Counted from the first letter of the stretch, positions 23,544-32,018 are shown. The stretch: 40,259 nt of DNA from CBDDBU01 sp965226045 (GCA_965226045.1 CBDDBU010000002.1:1-40259), one strand, 5' to 3'. The notes: generated by a model from the letters alone, not told the origin. A program made the numbers and translations.

Positions 23544-24763
23544 CGCTCGCGCGGTGCTCCGTGTTTGGGCTTGAGCGCCGTGGCTTCGGCGATGCGTCGG
23601 CGGCGCTGGCGTTCGGGGCGGCCCGCGCCCGCTTCACTCACGTCGTCGATCTCGGCTTTGGCCGTTGGGCCGTGTGGCCGCCGCGCGACCTTGACGCTCA
23701 CCGCGCTCTTTGGATCGCGCACGGCCTGGGGATCGCGCACGGTCTGGCGCGCCAGCACCGCCCGCTGGACCCATGACCAGCGCAGGCCGATCGTCGTCGT
23801 CTCGCGAAAACAGCGTTCGATCGCCTGATCGAGACTCTCGCGCCGGCACAGGACGCGCACGCTTGCGGCGATCCTGCCCTTTTTGCCGTGGACCGGCATT
23901 TGGGTCACATCGAGGACGCCCACGGCGCCACGAATCGCCTCGATCCCGACCGCCAGGTCCTCAGGCGTCTGGTCGTCGACCTCGAAGGCGATGACGGCGA
24001 TTTGCTCGTCGGTCCAGCCCGCCTCGACCGACTCGAAGGCCAGAACGCGCAGCACGTTGCTGATGCCGGGGAGGGTTCGCTGGCCAAACCCATGGCCGCT
24101 TCGCGTGACCTTCAGCCCGGCGCTGCCCGGCGATGAAGTCGGGCCGAGGTGGCGCAGGATAGCAGCGCCGGTTGGCGTCACGCGCTCGCCGCCGATACCG
24201 TCGTCGATTATCGCGCGGCCCTCGATCAGTTTGGCGGTGGCGGGGGCCGGCACCGGCATCGGCCCGTGCGCTGTTTGGACGCGGCCCGATCCGATCGGCA
24301 GCGCGGCGACCGACCAACTGAGGCGCGGGTGTTGGCTCGCCAGTGCCTCGATCAGCCAGGCGGCGGCGGCGATATCGGCAAGCGAATCCCAATCGGCGAT
24401 TTCATGGAAATGAACATCGTCGGCGGCGACGCCGTGAACCACGCCTTCGGCCGCCGCGAGCAGACCGAAGATGGCGATGGCGCGGGCGGCGACCGTCGGC
24501 GTCAGCGATGAGTGTCGCAGTCGCTCGCGAATCGCGGCGAACGCTCCGCTCGGCCGTGACCGCGCCGGGCCCCGCACCTCGAAGCGTGTGCCCGCAAGGG
24601 TTCCGTCACTATGGGCGACCGCCGCCGCCGTCCAGCCCTCGGGCAGGCCGGCGGCGGTGACGGCTTCGCCAAGGCCCGCGGCCAACTCGGGCCAGGCATC
24701 GAGAATCGCCGCGACGAACATGTCGCCAGCGATCCCGCCAAGCGGGTCGAGATGGATGTGCAT
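23540..24763 (-). CDS. larC: Nickel-pincer cofactor metal insertase LarC
   Basis: LarC is the CTP-hydrolysing enzyme that inserts nickel into the pyridinium dithiocarboxylate cofactor of lactate racemase. It is 407 residues long, the usual size. The N-terminal signature is LDPLGGIAGDMFVAAILDAW. Further marks are DVHFHEIADWDSLADI, ALPIGSGRVQTAHGPMPVPA, GERVTPTGAAILRHLG and VLDVTQMPVHGKKGR. In Lactiplantibacillus the two halves are joined by programmed frameshifting, but here the reading frame is continuous. The ATG at 24763 lies 19 bp after the larA stop. The TAG stop sits exactly at the TA target of the IS630 insertion, which rebuilt the codon. The Arg-rich C-terminal tail varies in the family. 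Confidence 0.9.
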   Translation of the reverse strand: MHIHLDPLGGIAGDMFVAAILDAWPELAAGLGEAVTAAGLPEGWTAAAVAHSDGTLAGTRFEVRGPARSRPSGAFAAIRERLRHSSLTPTVAARAIAIFGLLAAAEGVVHGVAADDVHFHEIADWDSLADIAAAAWLIEALASQHPRLSWSVAALPIGSGRVQTAHGPMPVPAPATAKLIEGRAIIDDGIGGERVTPTGAAILRHLGPTSSPGSAGLKVTRSGHGFGQRTLPGISNVLRVLAFESVEAGWTDEQIAVIAFEVDDQTPEDLAVGIEAIRGAVGVLDVTQMPVHGKKGRIAASVRVLCRRESLDQAIERCFRETTTIGLRWSWVQRAVLARQTVRDPQAVRDPKSAVSVKVARRPHGPTAKAEIDDVSEAGAGRPERQRRRRIAEATALKPKHGAPRER

Positions 24764-24782
24764 GGCGCGCGCGGATCGGCGT

Positions 24783-26069
24783 TCAGGTCGCCGGTTGATA
24801 GCGTGGGACCACGTAGGGTCCCTCCGGCACCACCGCGACCCGGTTGTCGCCACCGCGAGCGACGCTCGCAGCGATCACCTCGTCAAGCGCATCGACCATG
24901 CGCACACCGGTCAGGTCGCGGTCGGAGCCGGTCAGGCCATCGCTGTAAAGATAGACCGTGCCTTGCCGCATTGGCTTGAGCTGCATCTCGGTCTGCCATT
25001 CGTCGATGTCGGCGTGGGATTTGTCCTTGATGTCGGCGAAGAAGCCCTCGGGCCCGCGCGCCAGAAGCCGGCGCTGCGCCGCCACGTAGTCCGCTGATCC
25101 AATGCCTTCCGAGCAGGCCGAGGCGACGATGAGATCGCCGCCTGGGCTGAGAATGTCGAGCGGCCCGACCATGCCCTTGACGGTCTGGTAGTAGGTCTTG
25201 TCGAGGGGATAGCCAGCCGCGCTCGTGACCACGGTTTGGAAGCGCTCCGGCACCGCCACCTCGGCATACGCCCGGGTGAACTCGACCGCCCGAAGGTGGC
25301 TCTCCACGACCTCGCCGAAGTTCACGAACGCGAGCCGGCGCTGCTCGTCGATCACCGTGTTGAGGGCGAGGGCGCCGCCGATCATGGCCATGATCTCGAG
25401 CTGGTCTTGGTGCAGGGGGTTGCCGTCGAGCACGCAGTTGGCGGCGCATGGGTCTTCCATGAAACGGGCGCTGTGGAACGTCGTGATGGTGTCGCGGTGG
25501 GCAATGCCCGGAGCTATCACCTTACGCCCGCCGGAATAGCCGGCCATGAAGTGCGGCTCGACCAGCCCCGTCGCGATGCGGATGTCAGCGTCGGTGAAAC
25601 GGCGGTCGAGCCTGACGACGGTGCCGCGCGAGGTCGTGCCGACATCGACGTGGGCGGCATCGTCGCGGGCGAAGTGGTTGGCCACCTCGACGGTATCGAG
25701 GACCCACGGATCGCCGACCACCTCGGCCAGCTCCGGTCCCTCATTGGGCCGGTGCAGGCCAGTCGCCACCAACACCTTGATGCGCTCCGCTGCCAAGCCG
25801 GCATCGAGCAAGGCGCGCACCAGAGGCGGCAGGATCAGGCCGTTGGGCACCGGGCGGGTGATGTCGCAAATGAGGATGCAGGCGCTCGTCGCCCCGCGCG
25901 CCGCCTGCCGCAGCGGCGGTGCTTGATGGGGCGCCGCCAGCGCCGCCTCGAGCGCCGCCGCTGGATCGGCCAGAAGCGGCATCGGTCGCTTGGCGATCAC
26001 GCTTACCCGCCAGCTATCGGCGAGCTCGACCGGAAGCTTGCCGGTGCCGTAGTTGAGTTCGACGCGCAT
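24783..26069 (-). CDS. larA: Lactate-racemase family protein LarA
   Basis: Nickel-pincer enzyme that epimerises lactate or another 2-hydroxy acid by hydride transfer, 428 residues. The active-site residues match the L. plantarum enzyme almost number for number: D69 and R72 in CDITRPVPN, H106 in ATGLHRPNE, H173 in EPHFMAGYSGG, K183 in GGRKVIAPG (the cofactor lysine), H199 in FHSARF, and Q295/K298 in YYQTVKGM. All are present, so it should be active if the cofactor is supplied. The ATG at 26069 follows GGGGAT. larC lies directly downstream. The cofactor genes larB and larE are not in the window. The true substrate may differ from lactate, because related racemases act on malate, phenyllactate or short aliphatic hydroxy acids. 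Confidence 0.93.
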   Translation of the reverse strand: MRVELNYGTGKLPVELADSWRVSVIAKRPMPLLADPAAALEAALAAPHQAPPLRQAARGATSACILICDITRPVPNGLILPPLVRALLDAGLAAERIKVLVATGLHRPNEGPELAEVVGDPWVLDTVEVANHFARDDAAHVDVGTTSRGTVVRLDRRFTDADIRIATGLVEPHFMAGYSGGRKVIAPGIAHRDTITTFHSARFMEDPCAANCVLDGNPLHQDQLEIMAMIGGALALNTVIDEQRRLAFVNFGEVVESHLRAVEFTRAYAEVAVPERFQTVVTSAAGYPLDKTYYQTVKGMVGPLDILSPGGDLIVASACSEGIGSADYVAAQRRLLARGPEGFFADIKDKSHADIDEWQTEMQLKPMRQGTVYLYSDGLTGSDRDLTGVRMVDALDEVIAASVARGGDNRVAVVPEGPYVVPRYQPAT

Positions 26070-26127
26070 CCGTTATCCCCAGGCCAAAGCTACGCCACAA
26101 CGCGATGGCTGGCCACGGGTTTCGCCC

Positions 26128-26820
26128 TCACTCGCCTTTTGTTGGCGCGCCCGCCTCGGCCAGCAGCCACTCGCGAAATGCCCTGATCTCTGGCCGCTCG
26201 GCATAGGCCTCGGGGCAGACGACGTAGTAGGCGAACCCGGCCGGCAGGCTGAGCGCGAATAGGCGCACCAGCCCGCCCTCGGCGAGATCGCCGGCCGCGG
26301 GCTCGCCGCGCGCGAGCGCTACGTCCTGTCCGGCGGCGGAGAGCAGGGTCATGCTGGCATCGAGAAAGATCGTGCCCCGCTCGGCCTCCACCGCGTTCGT
26401 CCCGGCCGCCCGCAGCCATAGGCCCCAGGCCGCGTAGCTATCGTCGTGCAGCAGGGTGTGGCGGCGCAGGTCGGCTGGGGTGCGGAGCGGCGGCTGGCCC
26501 TCGATGAGCGTGGGTGCGCAGACCGGGAATCATGTCCTCGGCCAACAGCCGCACCGTACGCAGGCCCGGATAACGGCCGGCCCCGGCGCGGATGCCGATG
26601 TCGGCGTCGTCCCTGGCAAAATCGACGAGCTCGATGGAGGGCGCGAGACGGACGTCGATGCCGGGGGTGCGCCGCGCGGAAGCGGCCCAACCGGGGCACC
26701 AGCCATTTGGCGGCGAACGGGGGCAGGACCGAGGCTGTGAGCATCCCACGTGAATCGCCGGCCTGTAGCGGCGTGGTCGCCGCGTCGATCAGGTCGAAGG
26801 CCTCGCGTACCCCGCCCACG
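26128..26820 (-). pseudogene. LysR-family (GcvA-like) regulator, frameshifted
   Basis: The effector-binding half of a LysR-type regulator is readable in three frames. VREAFDLIDAATTPLQAG to VPRLGRFRAAHP runs from about 26820 to 26674. GIDVRLAPSIELVDFARDDA and GIRAGAGRYPGLRTVRLLAE run to about 26530. PTLIEGQPPLRTPADLRRHT, AAWGLWLRAAG and FAYYVVCPEAYAERPEIRAF run to the stop at 26128. Each junction is a C run with one base too many (CACCCCCGG at about 26674, ATTCCCGG at about 26529). The expected N-terminal helix-turn-helix upstream of 26820 cannot be recognised in a single frame. It lies 58 bp upstream of larA on the same strand and may once have controlled larA-larC. Confidence 0.8.
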
Positions 26821-27163
26821 TATATCTGCGCGTCCTCGGGTCCGGTTCCTGCGGCAGGTCATGGCCAGTTCTTGGGCGCCGCGCCAGGTGGTTTCCTCGG
26901 ACGCGTCTCCCTGGCGATCGCCCGCGCCTTCGATCGCTTCTATCTGTGGTAGCGCCGCCATGCCGGGCGCCGCCAGCTCCAGGGTCTCGACGAGCGCCTG
27001 TTGCGGCGACATCGGGCTGAGCCGGGCTGATGCACTGCGCGATGCGAGCAAGCCCTTCTGGCGCACCTGAGGGCGCACCTTGAGGCGGGCGCCGCAACCA
27101 AGCCTGGGCTGGGCCCGCGCCGGCTGCTAACCTCTGCCGCGCACGCGGGGCGGAGAGGTTGGT
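26821..27163. other. Interval upstream of the LysR relic, no intact gene
   Basis: This should contain the DNA-binding domain of the broken LysR gene (minus strand). Only weak traces remain, such as GPEDAQIYVGG just before VREAFDL and PQIEAIEG further upstream. They are in different frames and do not form a convincing helix-turn-helix. The right part must hold the promoter and ribosome site of the deacylase gene at 27164 (GGAGAGG about 8 bases before its ATG). I see no tRNA, terminator or repeat here. Confidence 0.5.
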
Positions 27164-28174
27164 ATGGCAGAATCACGAATCTGGACGGAGGTCGATTTCG
27201 CGGCCGAGGGCAAGCAGGTCGGGTATCTACACCTGCCCTATTCGGTCACGCGCTCGGCCTATGGCACCCTCGCCATGCCGGTCGCCGTGGTCAAGAACGG
27301 GGCCGGTCCGACGGTATTCATGATGTCCGGCAATCACGGTGACGAGTACGAGGGCCAGGTTACGCTGACCAAGCTCATCCGTCGTCTCGATCCCGACGAT
27401 ATCGCCGGCCGGGTCATCTTCCTGCCGATGGCGAATTTCCCGGCCGCTCAGGCCGGCCTGCGGGTCTCGCCGCTCGATGACGGCAACCTCAACCGCTCGT
27501 TCCCTGGCGACCCGGACGCCGGCCCAACGGCCCAGATCGCCCACTACATCGACACGGTTTTGTTGGCGCTCGCCGATGTTTGGCTCGATCTTCATTCGGG
27601 CGGCGCCTCGCTCGACTACGTGCCGTTCGCCTCGATTCACGTCTCGGGCGACGCCGATCTCGATGCCCGCGCACTCGCGGCGCTAAAGGCGTTCGGCTCG
27701 CCGATCAGCATGATCTGGTCGTTCTTCGACGATCCCCGCCTGGCCACCGGTTCCGCCCACAAGCACAAGCTGATCTATCTCGGCAGCGAGCTCGGCGGCA
27801 CCGGCTCGGTCAACCCGGCGGGCGTCAAGATTTGCGATGAGGGCGTGATCCGCGCGCTCACCCATTTTGGCGTCCTGACCAACACGGAGAAGTTCGCCGT
27901 GCCCGCCGCGCCCCAGATTCGGCTGACCGAGCTGGCCGGGCGCGACTACTACGTCTACGCGCCCGATGCCGGCCTGTTCGAGCCCTACTGTGTATTGGGC
28001 GAGGAGGTGAAGGACGGCCAGATCGCCGGGGCGCTTCATTTTAACGACGACCCGGCGCGAGCGCCGGTCGAGGTGCCCTTCCGCCACGACGGCATGCTGA
28101 TTTGCAAGCGCCACTTTGGGCGCTGCGAACGCGGCGATTGCCTGGCCCATCTCGCCACCGACTATCGCGGCTAG
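27164..28174 (+). CDS. DoeB-like zinc deacylase (AstE/AspA family)
   Basis: Zinc amidohydrolase of the succinylglutamate desuccinylase/aspartoacylase family, 336 residues. Zinc ligands are H58 and E61 in GNHGDEYEG and H144 in DLHSGG. N110/R111 in GNLNRSFPG bind the substrate carboxylate, and the C-terminal beta domain carries GLFEPYCVLGEEVKDGQ. Overall it resembles DoeB, the N-alpha-acetyl-L-2,4-diaminobutyrate deacetylase of ectoine breakdown, but no other ectoine gene is present. The substrate therefore stays open, and any N-acyl amino acid is possible. GGAGAGG precedes the ATG. Its stop and that of the nuclease gene on the other strand are one base apart. Confidence 0.88.
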   Translation: MAESRIWTEVDFAAEGKQVGYLHLPYSVTRSAYGTLAMPVAVVKNGAGPTVFMMSGNHGDEYEGQVTLTKLIRRLDPDDIAGRVIFLPMANFPAAQAGLRVSPLDDGNLNRSFPGDPDAGPTAQIAHYIDTVLLALADVWLDLHSGGASLDYVPFASIHVSGDADLDARALAALKAFGSPISMIWSFFDDPRLATGSAHKHKLIYLGSELGGTGSVNPAGVKICDEGVIRALTHFGVLTNTEKFAVPAAPQIRLTELAGRDYYVYAPDAGLFEPYCVLGEEVKDGQIAGALHFNDDPARAPVEVPFRHDGMLICKRHFGRCERGDCLAHLATDYRG

Positions 28175-28175
28175 G

Positions 28176-28664
28176 CTACTCGGGATCGGGCAGGCGCTCG
28201 CCGGCGTGCCACGCCCACGGCATCACGAACTCGGTCCGCCACAGCCTGCGCCCGGCGGCGGCCGCGCCGTTCTCGAACTCGACGTAGCGACGACTCACCG
28301 CCCGGTCGGCGAGGGCCCAGCCGGTATAGACCATGCCTTCCGAGAGGTCGTAGCCGTCGGCCCGGCAGGTCGCGGCCGCCGGCTCGGCGGTCTTGGGCTC
28401 GTTCGCATTGGCGATCGGCACGCAGCGCACGCTGGCCCCAGCCACGAGGTCCATCAGCGCCGTCGCCGCGATGCGCCCGCACGGGACAACCGCCGCGCCC
28501 TTGCGGCAGGTCTGATCAGGCTCCGGCGCATCGATGCCGTGCAGCCGAAAACGCGTCCCATCGACCTCGATAGTCTCGGCGTCGACCAGCATCGCCTCGC
28601 CGCTTGGCTCCGCGAACGCTAGCACCGGCCACAATAGGCTGGCCGCGATCAGTGCCCAGCGCAT
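28176..28664 (-). CDS. Secreted thermonuclease-fold protein with altered active site
   Basis: Staphylococcal-nuclease-like OB-fold protein, 162 residues, with a signal peptide MRWALIAASLLWPVLAFA (residues 1-18) and a clean AGGAGG ribosome site. It keeps RFRLHGIDAPEPDQTC (the Arg and Glu of the active site), LSEGMVYTGWALADRAV and the C-terminal MPWAWHAGER. Two catalytic places are changed. The calcium-site DGDT is DAET, and the DRYGR segment that brings the second catalytic Arg is replaced by a Pro/Ala-rich stretch (ANANEPKTAEPAAATC). It probably binds nucleic acid or ligand without normal nuclease activity, or is a decaying gene. It diverges from BKACE by 126 bp. Confidence 0.8.
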   Translation of the reverse strand: MRWALIAASLLWPVLAFAEPSGEAMLVDAETIEVDGTRFRLHGIDAPEPDQTCRKGAAVVPCGRIAATALMDLVAGASVRCVPIANANEPKTAEPAAATCRADGYDLSEGMVYTGWALADRAVSRRYVEFENGAAAAGRRLWRTEFVMPWAWHAGERLPDPE

Positions 28665-28790
28665 CCGGTCCTCCTGGGTCGGGCCAGCCTCACCGCAACC
28701 AGGCCCGTACTGGCACGCTCCGGCGAAACATGCTGTATTAGCGGGCGAAGAAATCCATGCCACGGATGCGGATCGGGGAGTGTTTCAACG

Positions 28791-29726
28791 ATGGCCGATG
28801 CCGACAAAGTCATCATCACCTGCGCGGTTACGGGCTCGGTCCACGTACCGACGATGTCGCCGCACATACCGATTACGCCCGATGAGATCGCGGCCGAATC
28901 AGTGGCGGCGTGGGAGGCGGGCGCCTCGATCATCCATCTCCACGCCCGCGATCCGATCGACGGGCGCCCGACGCCGGACCCGGATGTCTTCATGCAATTC
29001 CTACCCCGCATCAAGCAGCAGACCGATGCGGTAATCAACATTACCACCGGCGGCGGCTCTGGCATGACGGTTCAGGAACGGCTCGCCGCGCCGTTGCGGG
29101 CCAAGCCGGAGATGACCTCGCTCAACATGGGCTCGATGAACTTCGGCCTGTTCCCGATCGTCGACCGCTACGACACGTGGAAACACGACTGGGAGCCCGA
29201 GTTCCTTGAGGCCACCCGCGACTTTATCTTCCGCAATACCTTCAAGGATATCGAGTACATCATGAAGGAACTCGGCGAGGGCTGCGGCACTCGTTTCGAG
29301 TTTGAGTGCTACGACGTTGGCCATCTCTACAACCTCGCCCACTTCATCGATCGCGGCCTCTACAAGCCGCCGCTGTTCGTGCAGACCATCTTCGGCATCC
29401 TCGGCGGCATTGGGGCCGAGATCGATCACCTGGTGCACATGCGCCGCACCGCCGATCGGCTGTTCGGCGGTGACTATCAGTGGTCGGTGCTCGCCGCCGG
29501 TCGCCATCAGATGCGCTTCGTCACCGCGGCGGCCCTCATGGGCGGCAATGTGCGTGTCGGGCTCGAGGACAGCCTCTATATCGGCAAGGGCCAGCTCGCC
29601 AAATCGAACCGCGATCAGGTCGCCAAGATTCGCCGCATCGTCGAGGAGCTTTCACTCGAGGTCGCGACGCCGACCGAGGCGCGCAAGATGCTCGCGCTGA
29701 AAGGCGGCGATCAGGTCGACTTCTAG
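28791..29726 (+). CDS. Beta-keto acid cleavage enzyme (BKACE, DUF849)
   Basis: Zinc-dependent enzyme that condenses a 3-keto acid with acetyl-CoA and splits it to acetoacetate plus a new CoA ester. The model member is 3-keto-5-aminohexanoate cleavage enzyme (Kce) of lysine fermentation. It has 311 residues with the zinc pair H49/H51 in IIHLHARDP, ITTGGGSGMTVQERLAP-like strand 3, SLNMGSMNFG, FECYDVGHLYN, and GGNVRVGLEDSLYIGKGQLA near the C-terminus, which carries the general acid-base residues. GGGAGT precedes the ATG. The ABM monooxygenase follows 25 bp later and is probably co-transcribed. Which keto acid it takes cannot be read from sequence alone. Carnitine-derived dehydrocarnitine and other keto acids are known for the family. 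Confidence 0.93.
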   Translation: MADADKVIITCAVTGSVHVPTMSPHIPITPDEIAAESVAAWEAGASIIHLHARDPIDGRPTPDPDVFMQFLPRIKQQTDAVINITTGGGSGMTVQERLAAPLRAKPEMTSLNMGSMNFGLFPIVDRYDTWKHDWEPEFLEATRDFIFRNTFKDIEYIMKELGEGCGTRFEFECYDVGHLYNLAHFIDRGLYKPPLFVQTIFGILGGIGAEIDHLVHMRRTADRLFGGDYQWSVLAAGRHQMRFVTAAALMGGNVRVGLEDSLYIGKGQLAKSNRDQVAKIRRIVEELSLEVATPTEARKMLALKGGDQVDF

Positions 29727-29751
29727 TCCACGTCAACCCAAGGGGATCGCC

Positions 29752-30060
29752 ATGCCGTTCGTCGTCGCCGCGACCTTCAAGATCAAGAAGAAGTATCTCG
29801 CCGAGTTCAACAAGCGCGTGCGCAAACACGCCAACAATTGCGTGACCAAAGAGGCCGGCTGCATCTCCTTCGAGGTCAGCACCGACAACACCGATCCGCG
29901 CCGCTTCTTGCTCTACGAGGTCTATGTCGATGAGTCCGATTTCGAGGCCCACATGGAGGCGGCGCATGTCAAGCGGCACCTCGGCGCCACCGACGCCTGG
30001 ATCGACGGCAAGGGCGAACTCGTCGGCCTGATGAGCCGGCTCTCCGCGCCCAACAAATAG
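29752..30060 (+). CDS. Antibiotic-biosynthesis-monooxygenase (ABM) domain protein
   Basis: Small ferredoxin-fold protein of 102 residues with the ABM/YgiN pattern: VVAATFKIKKKYLAEFNKRV, then CVTKEAGCISFEVSTDN, RFLLYEVYVDESDFEAHMEA and HVKRHL. Relatives act as cofactor-less quinol monooxygenases or haem-degrading dimers. It has none of the extra domains that would show which. AAGGGGAT precedes the ATG. It lies 25 bp after BKACE on the same strand and ends at a hairpin shared with the converging GST gene. Confidence 0.85.
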   Translation: MPFVVAATFKIKKKYLAEFNKRVRKHANNCVTKEAGCISFEVSTDNTDPRRFLLYEVYVDESDFEAHMEAAHVKRHLGATDAWIDGKGELVGLMSRLSAPNK

Positions 30061-30074
30061 CGCGCTTCCGCGAC

Positions 30075-30116
30075 GGTCCCATGCTTCGAAACGGCGCTTC
30101 GCGCCGTCTCGGGACC
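30075..30116. terminator. Nested hairpin between converging genes
   Basis: The outer stem GGTCCC (30075-30080) with GGGACC (30111-30116) encloses an inner stem ACGGCG/CGCCGT around a CTTCG loop (30091-30107), a very stable tetraloop-type structure. It lies in the 62-bp gap between the ABM stop and the GST stop. It can serve both strands, although there is no T run, so termination by the classical mechanism is uncertain. Confidence 0.5.
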
Positions 30117-30122
30117 GGGTAA

Positions 30123-30815
30123 CTAGACCGGGTAGCCGGGGGCGGCGCGGGCGAAGCCGTCGAACACATCCAGCATGCGCTCGCGCCAGGCATGGACCGG
30201 ATCATGGCCCTCGAGCAGCGCGTAGGGGCTGGTGCAACGGGCCCATTGAAACGCGCCGAACACGATGTAGTCGGCGTAGGCAGCGCTCTCGCCGCACAGG
30301 AACGGCTGATCTTCGACGGCAACCCGCACCGGCGCCAGGACCTCGCGCATGGCGCCGAGGTGTTGATCCCGGGTCTCGTGCAGGGAGTCGAAACTGGTCC
30401 CGTAGCGGGCCTCGCGCGTTTCCTTGAAATGGGCCTTGTCGTCGGGATGCACGCTGTCGTACACGTCGCGGACGATCAGCCGAGAGATGCGCGGATGGAG
30501 CTGGAGGTCGGTCCAGGCATTGATGAACTTGGCGCCACCACGCCCCACAGTGCCGCTAAACAGGCTCGGCGTCTGGGGGTGGGTTTGCTCAAGATAGTCG
30601 ACGATCGCCCACGAGTCGCTGACGGTGGTACCGCCGTCGCCAAGAACCGGCACGCGGTCTTGGCCGCTGAAGGCGATCACGTCCTTGTCGGTGAACTTGA
30701 CCGCGACGCGCTCGGCGTCCAGGCCTTTATGGCGCAGCGCCATGAGGGTACGCCAGCTGAAGGGGCTGAAACGTCGGCCCTGATCGCCGGCAAGTTCAAA
30801 CAGCGTTAGCGCCAT
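30123..30815 (-). CDS. Glutathione S-transferase family protein
   Basis: Cytosolic GST-fold protein of 230 residues. The N-terminal thioredoxin-like domain (1-80) has FELAGDQGRRFSPFSWRTLM with a Ser/Arg region at the usual active site, RVPVLGDGGTTVSDSWAI (the cis-Pro and the glutathione-binding Ser) and DYLEQTHP. The C-terminal helical domain has DQPFLCGESAAYADYIVFG, the conserved N-capping Asp motif. AGGAGAG precedes the ATG at 30815. The open frame runs 68 codons further upstream but that part is low-complexity. It converges on the BKACE-ABM pair. Its role may be detoxification or a glutathione-dependent catabolic step. Confidence 0.9.
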   Translation of the reverse strand: MALTLFELAGDQGRRFSPFSWRTLMALRHKGLDAERVAVKFTDKDVIAFSGQDRVPVLGDGGTTVSDSWAIVDYLEQTHPQTPSLFSGTVGRGGAKFINAWTDLQLHPRISRLIVRDVYDSVHPDDKAHFKETREARYGTSFDSLHETRDQHLGAMREVLAPVRVAVEDQPFLCGESAAYADYIVFGAFQWARCTSPYALLEGHDPVHAWRERMLDVFDGFARAAPGYPV

Positions 30816-31337
30816 CGGCTCTCTCCTGTCGCCCGCCTCGATTGGCGGCCCAGCATAGTAGCTCGCGCGCCGTCCGACGACCGACATGTGGCGCCCGGCG
30901 CTCAGGCTCGTGAGATGGTCAGGCGTCGTCGGGGGAGTGAGAAGGTTCGGGCTGGTGCTGGCCCGTGCTGTCGGCGGGCGCCGCGCGCGCGTCAGCTGCC
31001 ACGTGAGCCCGCTGGACATCCGAGATGGGTTCGAGAAATGCCTTGGCGCGCCTCAGATATCCGGGTTCGTGCCGGGCGCGGCGGAGATCGAGATCGCCTC
31101 GGATCATGGCGCTTTCATCGCAAGAGGGAGGTCCGGTCGCTCGGGACAGGTAGCTAGGGGGGAGGCCCGCTCCGAGCGGCCGGACCCTTGAAGGTCCAAC
31201 GTGGATAGTCGTCCGGCAATGGGGCGCGGTCGTGACCGAATCGCGGCGAAAATGAGGCGCTGATCACGTTTCGGGCATCGCTTGTGATGGCGCGGGCGGC
31301 GTGCCAACTTGCCCCGTCCTCGCAGAAAGATATCCGC
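30816..31337. other. Intergenic interval, no supported gene
   Basis: These 522 bases lie between the diverging GST and O-methyltransferase genes. Several short frames are open on both strands (for example 30886-31191 plus and 30919-31107 minus). None has a ribosome site, a recognisable motif or a composition unlike chance in such GC-rich DNA. The region must include both promoters. A moderately AT-richer patch lies at about 31237-31290, before the methyltransferase. I see no tRNA or strong terminator. Confidence 0.5.
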
Positions 31338-32003
31338 ATGTCCGCCGAGCCGTTGCATCTGACCAAGCCGCTACAGGCGTACCTGCAATCCGTCGCCGTG
31401 CGCGAATCGGAGGTGGCGGCGCGCCTGCGTGAGGAAACCAGCGCCATGCCGCTCAGCATCATGCAGATCACGCCCGAGCAGGCGGCTCTGATGGCCATGC
31501 TGGTCGAGCTGATCGGCGCCCGGCGCTGCATCGAGATCGGGGTCTACACCGGCTACAGCGCGCTTGCGGTGGCTTCGGCCATGCCCGCCGATGGCCGTCT
31601 GATCGCCTGCGACATCAACGAGGAGTGGACCGCCGTGGCGCGGCGTTATTGGGCCGAGGCCGGGATCGCCGACAAGATCGACCTGCGTCTCGCGCCGGCC
31701 GGCGAGACCATCGCCGCGCTCATCGAGGCGGGCGAGGCCGGCTGCTTCGACTTCGCCTTTGTCGACGCCGACAAGGCGAGCTACGACGCCTACTACGAAG
31801 GCTGTCTGACCCTGCTCAGGCCGGGCGGCCTGATCGCGATCGACAACGTGTTGTGGTTTGGCAACGTCATCAACCCGGCCAAGGACGACGCCGACACCCA
31901 AGCGATCCGCGCCCTAAACGAGAAGGTCGGCCAGGATGAACGAGTCAGCGTCACCATGGTGCCGATCGGTGATGGCCTGACGCTGGCGCGCAAGCGCGGC
32001 TGA
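31338..32003 (+). CDS. Class I SAM-dependent O-methyltransferase
   Basis: Catechol/caffeoyl-CoA-type O-methyltransferase (Methyltransf_3 family), 221 residues, usually Mg2+-dependent. It has RCIEIGVYTGYSALAVASAM (SAM-binding motif I), GRLIACDINEEWTAVARRYW (acidic ribose-binding residue), FDFAFVDADKASYDAYYEGC (metal-binding Asp region) and GGLIAIDNVLWFGNVINPAK (second metal ligand Asp-Asn). The ATG at 31338 gives the family-like start MSAEPLHLTKPLQAYL. An upstream GTG-type start would add 18 residues. The next gene starts 15 bp after its stop, so a two-gene operon is likely. The acceptor is unknown. Confidence 0.92.
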   Translation: MSAEPLHLTKPLQAYLQSVAVRESEVAARLREETSAMPLSIMQITPEQAALMAMLVELIGARRCIEIGVYTGYSALAVASAMPADGRLIACDINEEWTAVARRYWAEAGIADKIDLRLAPAGETIAALIEAGEAGCFDFAFVDADKASYDAYYEGCLTLLRPGGLIAIDNVLWFGNVINPAKDDADTQAIRALNEKVGQDERVSVTMVPIGDGLTLARKRG

Positions 32004-32018
32004 GCGCGGCCGCCGACA

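Noticed and set aside
30886..31191. Small open frames between GST and the methyltransferase
   Set aside because: No ribosome site, motif or conserved look; frames of this length are common by chance in such GC-rich DNA.
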